From: Paeniglutamicibacter cryotolerans
GTDB taxonomy: Bacteria; Actinomycetota; Actinomycetes; Actinomycetales; Micrococcaceae
Length of the DNA stretch: 64,000 bases
Assembly: GCF_014190875.1 (NCBI RefSeq)
Contig: NZ_JACHVS010000001.1
Location: 2,046,001-2,110,000, forward strand
Direction of reading: 5' to 3'
Shown one piece after another: positions 34,902 to 42,907 of this stretch (position 1 is its first letter; each line of letters opens with the position of its first letter). The position numbers were made by a program, and so were the translations under genes. The notes beneath the pieces were generated by a model. It did no database searches and had not been told where the DNA came from. It saw only the letters and a program-made list of their open reading frames with translations.

Positions 34902-35582
34902 TCAGGTGTACCTGAGCGATCCCGGTGCGCCCGGGCGCTCGCCGGTCTCCAGCCAGCCGCCGTAGAGCTGTCCGTTTACACCGTCGCGCAGCAAGTCGTG
35001 TATGACGGTGAGCTGACAGGAATTGCCGACCTGGACGATGCCGTAGGCGATCCGGGTTTCGCCTTCGGCCGTCGCCTCCTCGTCCCACCGGGTGGTCATG
35101 GTCATGACCAGCTTGCGTGGGGGATCGGCCTCCAACACAGTGCCGGTGTCCAGTGATCCGTTCACATGCGGTTTGCCATGGTGACTGCGGATCCCGGCAG
35201 CCAACCAGTGAGGGCCGCCCACGGCAGCTCGGGGGTGGTGCGGATATAGGTTTCCTAGGTCTTTATTCTCGTTTCCCATCGTGTTTTCAGCCCGCTCAGC
35301 GAGGCGACCACCGGTTCCGAGTATGTGGAGACCCAGCGCTCGTGGATGAGCCTGATCGGGACCGGGCTGCAGGAAGCGGAGTTTTTCCCGGCCGCGGCGC
35401 CGCATCACGACCAGCCCGGCTGCCTCAAGCCGGCGTAGCTGCTTCATCACCCCGAATCGGGACATGCTGAAGCTTAAGTCCAGGGCGCCCAGGCTCTGGC
35501 CATCGGACTCGTCGGGTGCATCGGGCAGCTCGCGTCGGGTGGGATCGGCCAGGGCCTGGAAGGCGGCCTCCGTGGAACAGAT
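34902..35582 (-). pseudogene. Decayed ArsR-SRPBCC (AHSA1) fusion regulator
   Basis: The minus strand encodes recognisable pieces of an HTH-ArsR/activator-of-Hsp90-like fusion. A start-less segment TEAAFQALADPTRRELPDA (from about 35570) runs in frame into MSRFGVMKQLRRLEAAGLVV and RRRGREKLRFLQPGP. A frameshift then moves the IRLIHERWVSTYSEPVV piece to another frame, with a stop after it. The original frame later resumes an SRPBCC tail (GTVLEADPPRKLVMTMT, RWDEEATAEG). The usual start codon is replaced (ATC at 35580-35582) and part of the SRPBCC domain is missing. Functional protein is very unlikely. Confidence 0.8.
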
Positions 35583-35628
35583 CGAAGGTGACTAAAAGGT
35601 CACATATTCGGGGTTCGGGAAACAAAAG

Positions 35629-35662
35629 CGGCGGGGACGGTCACGATGGACCGTCCCCGCCG
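35629..35662 (-). terminator. Terminator of the pot operon
   Basis: CGGCGGGGACGGTC (35629-35642) and GACCGTCCCCGCCG (35649-35662) form a perfect 14-bp stem. On the minus strand it is followed by GCTTTTGTTT. It lies 27 bp beyond the potC stop. Confidence 0.88.
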
Positions 35663-35689
35663 GAACAGGGTGAAGCGTTCGAACGGATC

Positions 35690-36493
35690 CTACTTCTTGT
35701 CGTCTCCGGTGAGCCGCTGGCTCAGGTAGACCGGGATCATCGAGGCCAGGATCAGGACCGCGGCAATCACGTTGACCACCGGGGCCTGGTTGGGACGCGA
35801 CATGTTGTTGAAGATCCAGATCGGCAGCGTCTCGGTGCCCGGCGCGGCGGTGAACGTGGTGACCACGATTTCATCGAAGCTCAGCGCGAAGGCCAACAGG
35901 CCGCCGGCGATGAAGGCGGAGCGGAACCCGGGGAAGGTGACCTGGAAGAACGTCTTGAACACGTTCGCGCCCATGTCCATCGCCGCCTCCTCGAGGCCGC
36001 GGTTCATCCTGCCCATGCGCGCCTGGACGTTGTTGAACACCATGACTATCGAGAATGTCGCATGTCCCACGATCACCGAGAACAGGCCCAGGCCGATGCC
36101 CAGCGGTTCCAGCACCGTCTTGAACGTGTTGTTCAACGCGACACCGGTGACGATGCCCGGCAGCGCGATAGGCAGCACGACCAGCAGGTTCACCGTGTTC
36201 TTCCCGAAGAACTCGTAGCGGGACAGGGCAAAGGCAACCATCGAGCCCAGGACCAGGGAGATCGCCGTGGCCACCGAGGCGACCTTGATCGAGGTCCACA
36301 GGGCCTCGCGCACTCCCTCGTTGTGCATGGCCGCGACCCACCACTTGGTGGTGAACTCCTGGATCGGGAAGGCACCGGACGTGGTGGCGTTGAACGAATT
36401 GGCTATCACCAGCAGCAGCGGCAGATAGATGGCGGCCATGACCAGGAACGCGAAGACGCGCAGGGTGATCTTGGCGGGGGCAGAGAGTCTCAT
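35690..36493 (-). CDS. potC: Polyamine ABC transporter permease PotC
   Basis: A 267-residue inner-membrane permease with six hydrophobic segments and the binding-protein-dependent transport (EAA) loop around EEAAMDMGANVFKTFFQVTFP (about residue 165), which contacts the ATPase. The N-terminus (FAFLVMAAIYLPLLLVIANSFN) is PotC-like. It is the last gene of the minus-strand operon potA-potD-potB-potC, 10 bp after potB, with a perfect terminator behind it. Confidence 0.9.
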   Translation of the reverse strand: MRLSAPAKITLRVFAFLVMAAIYLPLLLVIANSFNATTSGAFPIQEFTTKWWVAAMHNEGVREALWTSIKVASVATAISLVLGSMVAFALSRYEFFGKNTVNLLVVLPIALPGIVTGVALNNTFKTVLEPLGIGLGLFSVIVGHATFSIVMVFNNVQARMGRMNRGLEEAAMDMGANVFKTFFQVTFPGFRSAFIAGGLLAFALSFDEIVVTTFTAAPGTETLPIWIFNNMSRPNQAPVVNVIAAVLILASMIPVYLSQRLTGDDKK

Positions 36494-36503
36494 GCCGTAT
36501 CTC

Positions 36504-37430
36504 CTAGAGGGCCTTCAAGGCGCCGGTTTTGCGCGCCAAGAAGAGGTAGAGCACCACGACGAGGATCGGCACGATGCCGAAGGCCGCCGCCAGTGGCGGG
36601 TTCAAGTTGATGTTTGAGGCGATGACTGTCCCGATGACCTGAGTCTTTCCACCGACGAACTGCGCGGCAATATAGTCGCCGAGCGAGAGTGAGAAGGTGA
36701 AGATGGACCCGGCGATGAAGGCCGGCTTCAGCAGGGGGATGGCCACTGTGCGCACCGTCGCCCAGGAACGGGCACCGAGGTCCGAGGAAGCGTCCAGAAG
36801 ATTATCCGGGATCTGCCGGAAGGCGGAATAGACCGGGACGGCCATGTACGGGAACCAGAGATAGGACAGTGTGATGATCAGCGCGGCGGTGCCGTAGCCC
36901 GGGCCGGTCATGCCCAGCGGGGCCAGCAGCCAATCGAGCGGTCCGCCGGCGGAGAAGGTGATGCGCCAGGAGAAGACTTTGACCAGGTAGCCGGCCCACA
37001 GTGGCAGGGTGATGCCGATGGCCAGCACGGCGCGCATTCTCGGGGAGGCCACCTTGGCCATGTAGAGCCCCAGCGGCAGCGCGAGCGACATGCACACAAG
37101 CGTGACTGCCAGCGCGATGCCGATGGTGCGCAGCGCAGTGGCCTGGTAGGCCGGCTGGGTGAGGATCTCGGCGAAGTTCTCCAGCGTGAATGCCGGGATC
37201 ACCTTGGACGTGAAGGAGTCGGTGGTCCAGAACGCGGTGATGAACAGCAGTGCGAGCGAACCGATGTAGAGCACGCCGAGCCAGAGCATGGGCAGCAACA
37301 GCAACGCGGTGACGCGCAGCTTGGGACGTACGTAGAGCACCCGGGAGACGACGTCGGTCAGGCTCCGGCGTGTTGCGGTCGAGTGGACCGGGGGCGCCGC
37401 CGAATCCGGCGGGGTCTGAAGAAGTGTCAT
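36504..37430 (-). CDS. potB: Polyamine ABC transporter permease PotB
   Basis: A 308-residue permease with six transmembrane helices after a cytosolic Pro/Thr-rich leader of about 35 residues. The EAA loop (LLDASSDLGARSWATVRTVA, about residue 213) is PotB-typical. It pairs with PotC to form the channel of a spermidine/putrescine-type importer. Confidence 0.9.
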   Translation of the reverse strand: MTLLQTPPDSAAPPVHSTATRRSLTDVVSRVLYVRPKLRVTALLLLPMLWLGVLYIGSLALLFITAFWTTDSFTSKVIPAFTLENFAEILTQPAYQATALRTIGIALAVTLVCMSLALPLGLYMAKVASPRMRAVLAIGITLPLWAGYLVKVFSWRITFSAGGPLDWLLAPLGMTGPGYGTAALIITLSYLWFPYMAVPVYSAFRQIPDNLLDASSDLGARSWATVRTVAIPLLKPAFIAGSIFTFSLSLGDYIAAQFVGGKTQVIGTVIASNINLNPPLAAAFGIVPILVVVLYLFLARKTGALKAL

Positions 37431-37567
37431 GGCGGTTGACGACGAAAACTCGTCGATCCTCCTCTTTCAAGGGTGCTGCGGGGAAGCATGGGGGGAGCCC
37501 GAAGGCCGGGGTGTGGTCCGGGAGGGAGGGGTTGGCATCCCGCCCGGACCACGGACGGTGCGTGGAG

Positions 37568-38767
37568 TTAGCCCTTGACCTCGGTCCAGGCCTTGGTCCA
37601 TTCCTGGTAGTTGGTGCAGACGGCGTCGGTGCGCCCGTCGATGCACTGCTCGACCGGGGTGGTCCACATCCACACGTTCTTGTAGTAGTCCTCGTCGGTG
37701 GCGTGGAACGTGTCGCAGTGCGCCTCGTTCTCCTTCGAGCCTTCGCAGGCCAGCTTGGAAGCCGGGGCCATGCCGAAGTTCTGCGAGATCTTGGCATTCA
37801 CCTCGGCGGAGGAGGCATAGTCCATCCACTTGTAGGCGCAGTTCGGGTTCTTGGACTTCGAGGAGATCATCCAAGTATCGGACCAGCCGGTGGCGCCTTC
37901 CTTCGGCAGTACGGACTTGACCGGTCCGCCGTCGGCCTGGGCCAGGTTGACCACGACCTGCCAGCCGGTGCCCAGCGCGGCCGTACCCGAGGAGATCGAG
38001 GAGACGGCCTTCAGCGCGTCGTTCCAGTACTCGCCGGCGATGCCGTTCTGGGTCTTGAGCAGCTCGACGGCGGCGGCGAGCTGATCCTTGTCCAGCGCGT
38101 ACGGGTTGGTGATGCCCAGGTCCGGCTGCGTGGCCATCAGGTAGACGGCAGCGTCGGCGATGAAGATCGGCGAATCGTAGGCCATCACCTTGCCCTTGTA
38201 CGCGCTGTCGGCGGCCCAGGTGTCGGCCCATGAGGTCGGGGCCTCCTTGACCTGGTCGGTGTTGTACATCAGCACGTTGGCGCCGCGGCCGATCGGGACG
38301 CCATAGCTCTTGCCGTTGAGCGTGTCGTAGATCTGGCCCTTGAGCCCGTCGACGATGTTGCCGAAGTTCGGGATCAGTTCGGTGTTCACCGGGGCGACGT
38401 CGCCGCCGGCAATCAGGCGCAGCGAGGCATCGCCGGAGGCGGACACGAGGTCGTACTCGCCGCCGCGCATCAGCTGAACCATCTCATCGGATGTCGCTCC
38501 GACCTTGCGGTTGACCTTGCACTGCGTGTTGGCCTCGAACTTCGAGACCCAGTCGGCGTCCGGGTTGGTCGAGCCGTCCTCGACGAAACCGGCCCAGGCG
38601 ATGATGTTGACCTGGCCCTCGGACTCGCCGACCTCGCTGGCAGCGGCGATGTCGGGGACCTGGATGCCGCCGGAGGAGGATGGCGCGCTGGCACCGGAGC
38701 AACCGGCCAGGATCAGGGTTGCCGAGGCGGCGAGGGCCGCGAGGGGCAGGAACTTACGGGATTTCAT
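37568..38767 (-). CDS. potD: Polyamine-binding lipoprotein PotD
   Basis: A 399-residue solute-binding protein. The lipoprotein signal peptide ends in LILAGC near residue 22. NIIAWAGFVEDG near 54 corresponds to the PotD/PotF 'W-x-x-Y/F' ligand region, and ANVLMYNTDQVKEAPTSWAD near 165 is a conserved hinge segment. It probably binds spermidine, putrescine or a related amine outside the membrane. It lies between potA and potB in the operon. Confidence 0.9.
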   Translation of the reverse strand: MKSRKFLPLAALAASATLILAGCSGASAPSSSGGIQVPDIAAASEVGESEGQVNIIAWAGFVEDGSTNPDADWVSKFEANTQCKVNRKVGATSDEMVQLMRGGEYDLVSASGDASLRLIAGGDVAPVNTELIPNFGNIVDGLKGQIYDTLNGKSYGVPIGRGANVLMYNTDQVKEAPTSWADTWAADSAYKGKVMAYDSPIFIADAAVYLMATQPDLGITNPYALDKDQLAAAVELLKTQNGIAGEYWNDALKAVSSISSGTAALGTGWQVVVNLAQADGGPVKSVLPKEGATGWSDTWMISSKSKNPNCAYKWMDYASSAEVNAKISQNFGMAPASKLACEGSKENEAHCDTFHATDEDYYKNVWMWTTPVEQCIDGRTDAVCTNYQEWTKAWTEVKG

Positions 38768-38834
38768 GGCAGTACCTTTCAGGGGAGGACAGGGGTGTGG
38801 CAGGTATTCGGGGTGGAAGCGCTATGGCCGGGCC

Positions 38835-39902
38835 CTAGATGGGGTAGTTGAACCGGGACGGCCATTCCAGCCGGACCCGCTGGCCGCGGAGGGCATTGGT
38901 GGCGCGGGCATCGTTTTGTTCCTGGACCATCAGCGTGTCGCCGCCGGGGGTGCGGGCGATGTAGCGGATGGTGGGGCCGGTGTAGATGATTTCCTCGATG
39001 ACGGCGGCAACCGAGGAGTGGCCCGGTTCCGGGGTGGCGGCGGCGTCGCGGACGCTGATCCGCTCGGGGCGCAGGCTCAGGAGGGCAGTGGTGCCGGTGA
39101 GCTCCCTGGCCAGGTCGCCCTCGATGAGGTTCGTGTTGCCCAGAAAGGTCGCCACGAAGCGGGTGGCCGGGCGTTCATACAGGTCCTCGGGGGTGCCGAC
39201 CTGGTCGATCTTGCCGTCGTTGAACACGGCGACCCGGTCCGAGAGCGTGAGCGCCTCCTCCTGGTCGTGGGTGACGAAGACGAACGTGATGCCGACGTCG
39301 CGCTGAATGGCCTTGAGCTCGATCTGCATCTGTTCGCGCAGCTGCTTGTCCAGTGCTCCCAGAGGTTCGTCGAGCAGCAGTACCTGCGGGCGCAGCACCA
39401 GGGCACGGGCCAGCGCAATGCGCTGGCGCTGGCCGCCGGAGAGCTGGGAGGGCAGCCGGTGCGAGACCTGGGGCAGGCGGACCATTTCCAGGGCCTCGAC
39501 CACGCGGCGATTGCGCTCGGACTTGGGTCGCTTGCGCAGCTTGAGTCCGTATTCGACGTTCTGCGCGACGGTGAGGTGGGGGAAGAGCGCATAGTCCTGG
39601 AAGACGGTGTTCACGTCGCGTTCGAACGGCGCCGAGTTGGTGACGTCGGTGTTGCCGAGCTTGATCGTGCCGGTGCTGGGCAGCTCGAAGCCGGCGATCA
39701 TGCGCAACACAGTGGTCTTGCCCGAGCCCGAGGGGCCGAGCAGGGAGAAGAATTCGCCGGTGCGGATGTCGAGGTCCAGGCCCTTGACGGCGTGGAAGTC
39801 GCCGAAGGACTTGCCGACCTGGCGCAGGGAGATGGCGGGCGTAGCATCGGAACCGGCGGCCGGCCCCTGAGCGGTGAGGGTGGAAGCTGATGCTGCTGGC
39901 AC
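38835..39902 (-). CDS. potA: Polyamine ABC transporter ATPase PotA
   Basis: A 355-residue ATPase. Walker A GPSGSGKTT near residue 56, signature LSGGQRQR near 156, Walker B VLLLDEP near 176, the H-loop VTHDQEE near 211, and a C-terminal TOBE domain from about 280. The start is GTG 39902, preceded by AAAGGACGG. It is the first gene of the operon and faces the divergent GntR regulator across 171 bp. Confidence 0.92.
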   Translation of the reverse strand: MPAASASTLTAQGPAAGSDATPAISLRQVGKSFGDFHAVKGLDLDIRTGEFFSLLGPSGSGKTTVLRMIAGFELPSTGTIKLGNTDVTNSAPFERDVNTVFQDYALFPHLTVAQNVEYGLKLRKRPKSERNRRVVEALEMVRLPQVSHRLPSQLSGGQRQRIALARALVLRPQVLLLDEPLGALDKQLREQMQIELKAIQRDVGITFVFVTHDQEEALTLSDRVAVFNDGKIDQVGTPEDLYERPATRFVATFLGNTNLIEGDLARELTGTTALLSLRPERISVRDAAATPEPGHSSVAAVIEEIIYTGPTIRYIARTPGGDTLMVQEQNDARATNALRGQRVRLEWPSRFNYPI

Positions 39903-39952
39903 GGCATCCGTCCTTTCTGCGTGGCTGGTTGTGGGAGGAGCCCCAAACTGTG

Positions 39953-39985
39953 TATTACCTATGAAACCAGATGTTAGATGTAATA
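39953..39985. promoter_or_regulatory. Inverted repeat in the potA/gntR divergent region
   Basis: TATTAC (39953-39958) and GTAATA (39980-39985) form an inverted repeat with a 21-bp gap in an A/T-rich patch between the divergent starts. It may be the GntR operator or overlapping promoters. Support is weak. Confidence 0.3.
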
Positions 39986-40073
39986 GCCATCACTTCCTGA
40001 ATTGTTTCTGTGAGAAGCTGATCGAACCGAGCCGTCCGCACCCCCTATCCCGCCGATTTGAAAGGATTGCACC

Positions 40074-40847
40074 ATGCCTCAGGACTCATCCCCACGCCAG
40101 CGCCAACTCTCGGCCGTTTTCGCAACCCTCGAAGGCGGAGGACGCGCCCAACGGGTCGAGGACCGCATCATTGGGGGAATCAGTGCCGGAATCCTTCTGG
40201 ATGGCGAGCGCCTGCCCAGTGAGGCCGAACTGGCCACGTCCATGGGGGTGGCCACGGTAACGGCGCGCGAGGCACTGGTGGCGTTGCGCTCCCGCGGGCT
40301 GGTGGCCACCCGGCGTGGACGCGAGGGTGGAACGTTTATTACGCTCCCCGACGGTGACCGATCGGCATTGCTCTTCGCCCGACTGGCCGGGTTGAGCCGG
40401 GTGGAACTGCGCGACATGGGCATCCACTACGCAGCGATTTGCTCCACTGCGGCCGAACTTGCCGCGTTGAACGCCGATGCCGAAGACGCCGCCGGGATCC
40501 GCCGCATTCTCGATGCCGAGCCGGGCGCTGCCGTCCCCGGCGTCACGGTAGGCAACTTCCTGTTGGAACTTGCTGCACTGAGCCAGTCAGCCCGGCTTAC
40601 CCGCGAACACGTGCGCCTGCACACCGATTTCGGGTCGCTGCTGTGGCTCGCCCACGCCGATCCCGATTTTGACGCGGACATGCTCGAACTGTGCCGCCGG
40701 ATCGTCGATGCCGTGACAGCCAGGGACCCGGCACGTGCGCGGGGACTGGTCAACGACTACATTAGGGCCGGAGTGGTCTGGCTCATCGAGGCCAAGGCCG
40801 TTCGCGGACCGGCCCCCGGCACCACCATCGACAGGAGCAACCCATGA
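40074..40847 (+). CDS. GntR-family regulator (FCD type)
   Basis: A 257-residue regulator. The winged HTH occupies residues 22-90 (LPSEAELATSMGVATVTAREALVALRSRGLV), followed by an all-helical FCD-like effector domain (about 105-235) with the closing DPARARGLVNDYI motif. It is divergent from potADBC and overlaps the Cache-domain gene by 4 bp (ATGA), so it probably represses polyamine uptake or catabolism. Confidence 0.88.
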   Translation: MPQDSSPRQRQLSAVFATLEGGGRAQRVEDRIIGGISAGILLDGERLPSEAELATSMGVATVTAREALVALRSRGLVATRRGREGGTFITLPDGDRSALLFARLAGLSRVELRDMGIHYAAICSTAAELAALNADAEDAAGIRRILDAEPGAAVPGVTVGNFLLELAALSQSARLTREHVRLHTDFGSLLWLAHADPDFDADMLELCRRIVDAVTARDPARARGLVNDYIRAGVVWLIEAKAVRGPAPGTTIDRSNP

Positions 40848-41572
40848 ACAGCGCCCCCGGTACCGGCACGCCCCCGGGAGGGGCGATCCAGGACTTCTTC
40901 GCATCGATCCTGGCCGACCTGCGGGAATGGTCCGGTGGCGTGACGGCGCTCTTCGAGGCCTCCGCGTCGGCTCCGACGCGCCGGGTGGTGGACGACGCCG
41001 TCCAGCCGCTGGCCCTCGGTCTACTGGGGGAATCGACGCTCCCGCTGGTCGGCGGGGGGTTCGTAGCTGCCCGTGACGCGCTCGCCGATGCCACCTGGCA
41101 TATGGCCTGGTGGCAGGGGGCAACGCGGGAGCGGCTGCTGCTGATGGCGATGGAATCGGCGGGGGAGACCTATTCGCGCCGTGAATGGTTCACCGTCCCG
41201 ATGGAGTCTGGCCGTGGCCACATCACCGGGCCTTACGTCGACTTCCTGTGCACCGACGAGTACACGGTGACGTTCACCGTCCCCGTCGAATCAGGTGGGC
41301 GCCGTGTAGGGATCGCCGGGGCGGATATCCTCGTCGAATCCCTGGAGGACCTGCTCATGGAGCGGATCCTGGCCATCGGCTCGAAGGCTGCCCTGGTGAA
41401 CCGCAGCGGCCGGGTCATTTTGTCACCGGATCCGCAACTTGCCGCCGGCCTGCTGCTGGCGCCCGGCTGGCAGGACGCCGTCGACGGGTGGTTGGCCGTC
41501 GACGGAGCGGGGTCCGAAAACATGAACGTGATCCGCTGCGGGGACCTTCCGCTGGCCGTCGTCAGCCCCTAG
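40844..41572 (+). CDS. Cache (PDC-like) ligand-binding protein
   Basis: A 242-residue soluble protein without a signal peptide or transmembrane helix. The middle (about residues 90-200) shows the Cache/PDC sensor pattern: a Tyr/Arg-rich SRREWFTVPMESGRGHITGP segment, then DEYTVTFTVPVESGGRRVGIAGADILVESLE, quoted only as family-like regions. Cache domains usually sense small ligands outside the cell, so a cytosolic, stand-alone Cache protein is unusual. Its 4-bp overlap with the GntR gene and proximity to potADBC suggest it senses an amine or modulates the regulator. Confidence 0.75.
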   Translation: MNSAPGTGTPPGGAIQDFFASILADLREWSGGVTALFEASASAPTRRVVDDAVQPLALGLLGESTLPLVGGGFVAARDALADATWHMAWWQGATRERLLLMAMESAGETYSRREWFTVPMESGRGHITGPYVDFLCTDEYTVTFTVPVESGGRRVGIAGADILVESLEDLLMERILAIGSKAALVNRSGRVILSPDPQLAAGLLLAPGWQDAVDGWLAVDGAGSENMNVIRCGDLPLAVVSP

Positions 41573-41580
41573 CGCCGCGC

Positions 41581-42141
41581 TCATCGCAGTTTCTGAGCTG
41601 CACCCACTTCGGTGTGTTCCCCGGCATTCGCCAGGGTTCCGGCATCGGATTCCAGGTGGGCGCGAATGAACCACTGGAACTGCTCAAGGGCGGCGATCTG
41701 GCCCATCAACAGGTCCTCGGTGATGGGATCCAATGCGCCGATTTCCGCCATGGCCGAGCGCATGGATGTCACCACGCCTGAATACACCAGATCCAGCGCT
41801 GCAAGGTGCTCGGCGGTGGCAGCGCGGTTGATCGAGTAGTCGTCCCAGGTCCGCCGGGCCACAAGGTCCCCGGGGAGCCCGTTGGGTGAGACCCCGAGCG
41901 TGGCCATGCGCTCGGCCAGCGCATCGACCATGAGTCTGACCTCGTCGATCTGGGGGTCGAGCATCTCATACACCCCGATGAAGTCACGGCCCACTACGTT
42001 CCAATGCACGTGCTTGAGTGTCAGCTGCAGGTCGTTGAGCGAGTGCAGGCGAAGCTGGAGGATATTCCCGGCCTTCTGCCCGGCGCTGAGTGTGACCCCG
42101 GGTACCGTGTAGCTCGCTTCGGTGTCGTTGTTTTCAACCAT
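41581..42141 (-). CDS. dps: Dps-type ferritin-like DNA-protection protein
   Basis: A 186-residue Dps protein. The ferroxidase-site ligands are recognisable in LKHVHWNVVGRDFIGVYEML and DPQIDEVRLMVD (residues 42-72). The helical core of about 150 residues has normal length. AAGGAGG precedes the ATG. It oxidises and stores iron with H2O2 and protects DNA in stationary phase or oxidative stress. It is monocistronic, divergent from the two-component system region. Confidence 0.92.
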   Translation of the reverse strand: MVENNDTEASYTVPGVTLSAGQKAGNILQLRLHSLNDLQLTLKHVHWNVVGRDFIGVYEMLDPQIDEVRLMVDALAERMATLGVSPNGLPGDLVARRTWDDYSINRAATAEHLAALDLVYSGVVTSMRSAMAEIGALDPITEDLLMGQIAALEQFQWFIRAHLESDAGTLANAGEHTEVGAAQKLR

Positions 42142-42322
42142 GATGAACCTCCTTGACCCCGCCGCCGACGCCCGGTGGCCCGCTGCCCACGCTACGCCGA
42201 TACGCGGTCATGTCCACAGGTGCCGGGAAAAGTTCCCGGGATTCCGGGACCGTGACACGGGCATGCTGAAGGTCCGCAGGTACCGGAACGCGGTGCCCCA
42301 CAGCAATCACCCGGAGGATGAA

Positions 42323-42907
42323 ATGGCCACCACGAAGTACGCAACGCCACTGGCCTTACCCGAGCGCACCCGGAGGAACGCCGGCCTTGCCGGGTATTCG
42401 GCCGCCTTCCTGCTGGCAGCAAACATGGTCCTGGCGCTACTGCATCCAGCGGCGATGGGGGAGCATTCCACGGGTCCGGGGCGCCTCTCGGAGGGGCTTG
42501 TGGGGGCCGCGTTCCTGGCCGGATCCTGCTTTCTGGGCCTGGTCCTGATGGCCGGAGCGGACCGGCTGGGCCCGGGAGCCCGGATCACGTGTGGGGTCTG
42601 TGTTGCGGCCTTTGCCGGGGCCGGTGCCACCATGGTGGCGGTGCTGGTCAATGCAGTTGAACCACCGGTGGAATTGTTCCTGCTCACGGCATCCGGTTCG
42701 CTGGTTGGCCTGGCGGCGACGGCGGTCATTGGTGCCCGGGCGAGGATCTGGACCCGGACCACCGGTATGTTGCTGGCGCTGCAGCTGCCGGTCTTGTTCC
42801 TGCTGCCACTGAATTCGCTGCTGATGGCCGGGATCTGGGTCGTCATGACCCGGCAACTGACCTCGAGGCAGCGGCGGGCCGGGGTTGTTGCTACGATCGC
42901 GCCATGA
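42323..42907 (+). CDS. Small multi-pass membrane protein linked to the sensor kinase
   Basis: A 194-residue protein with about five hydrophobic segments (residues 22-42, 58-77, 87-107, 114-134, 147-170). GGAGG precedes ATG 42323; the frame is open upstream but includes the divergent dps leader. Its stop overlaps the sensor kinase start by 4 bp (ATGA), so it is probably an accessory membrane component of the same signalling system. No family is recognised. Confidence 0.78.
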   Translation: MATTKYATPLALPERTRRNAGLAGYSAAFLLAANMVLALLHPAAMGEHSTGPGRLSEGLVGAAFLAGSCFLGLVLMAGADRLGPGARITCGVCVAAFAGAGATMVAVLVNAVEPPVELFLLTASGSLVGLAATAVIGARARIWTRTTGMLLALQLPVLFLLPLNSLLMAGIWVVMTRQLTSRQRRAGVVATIAP

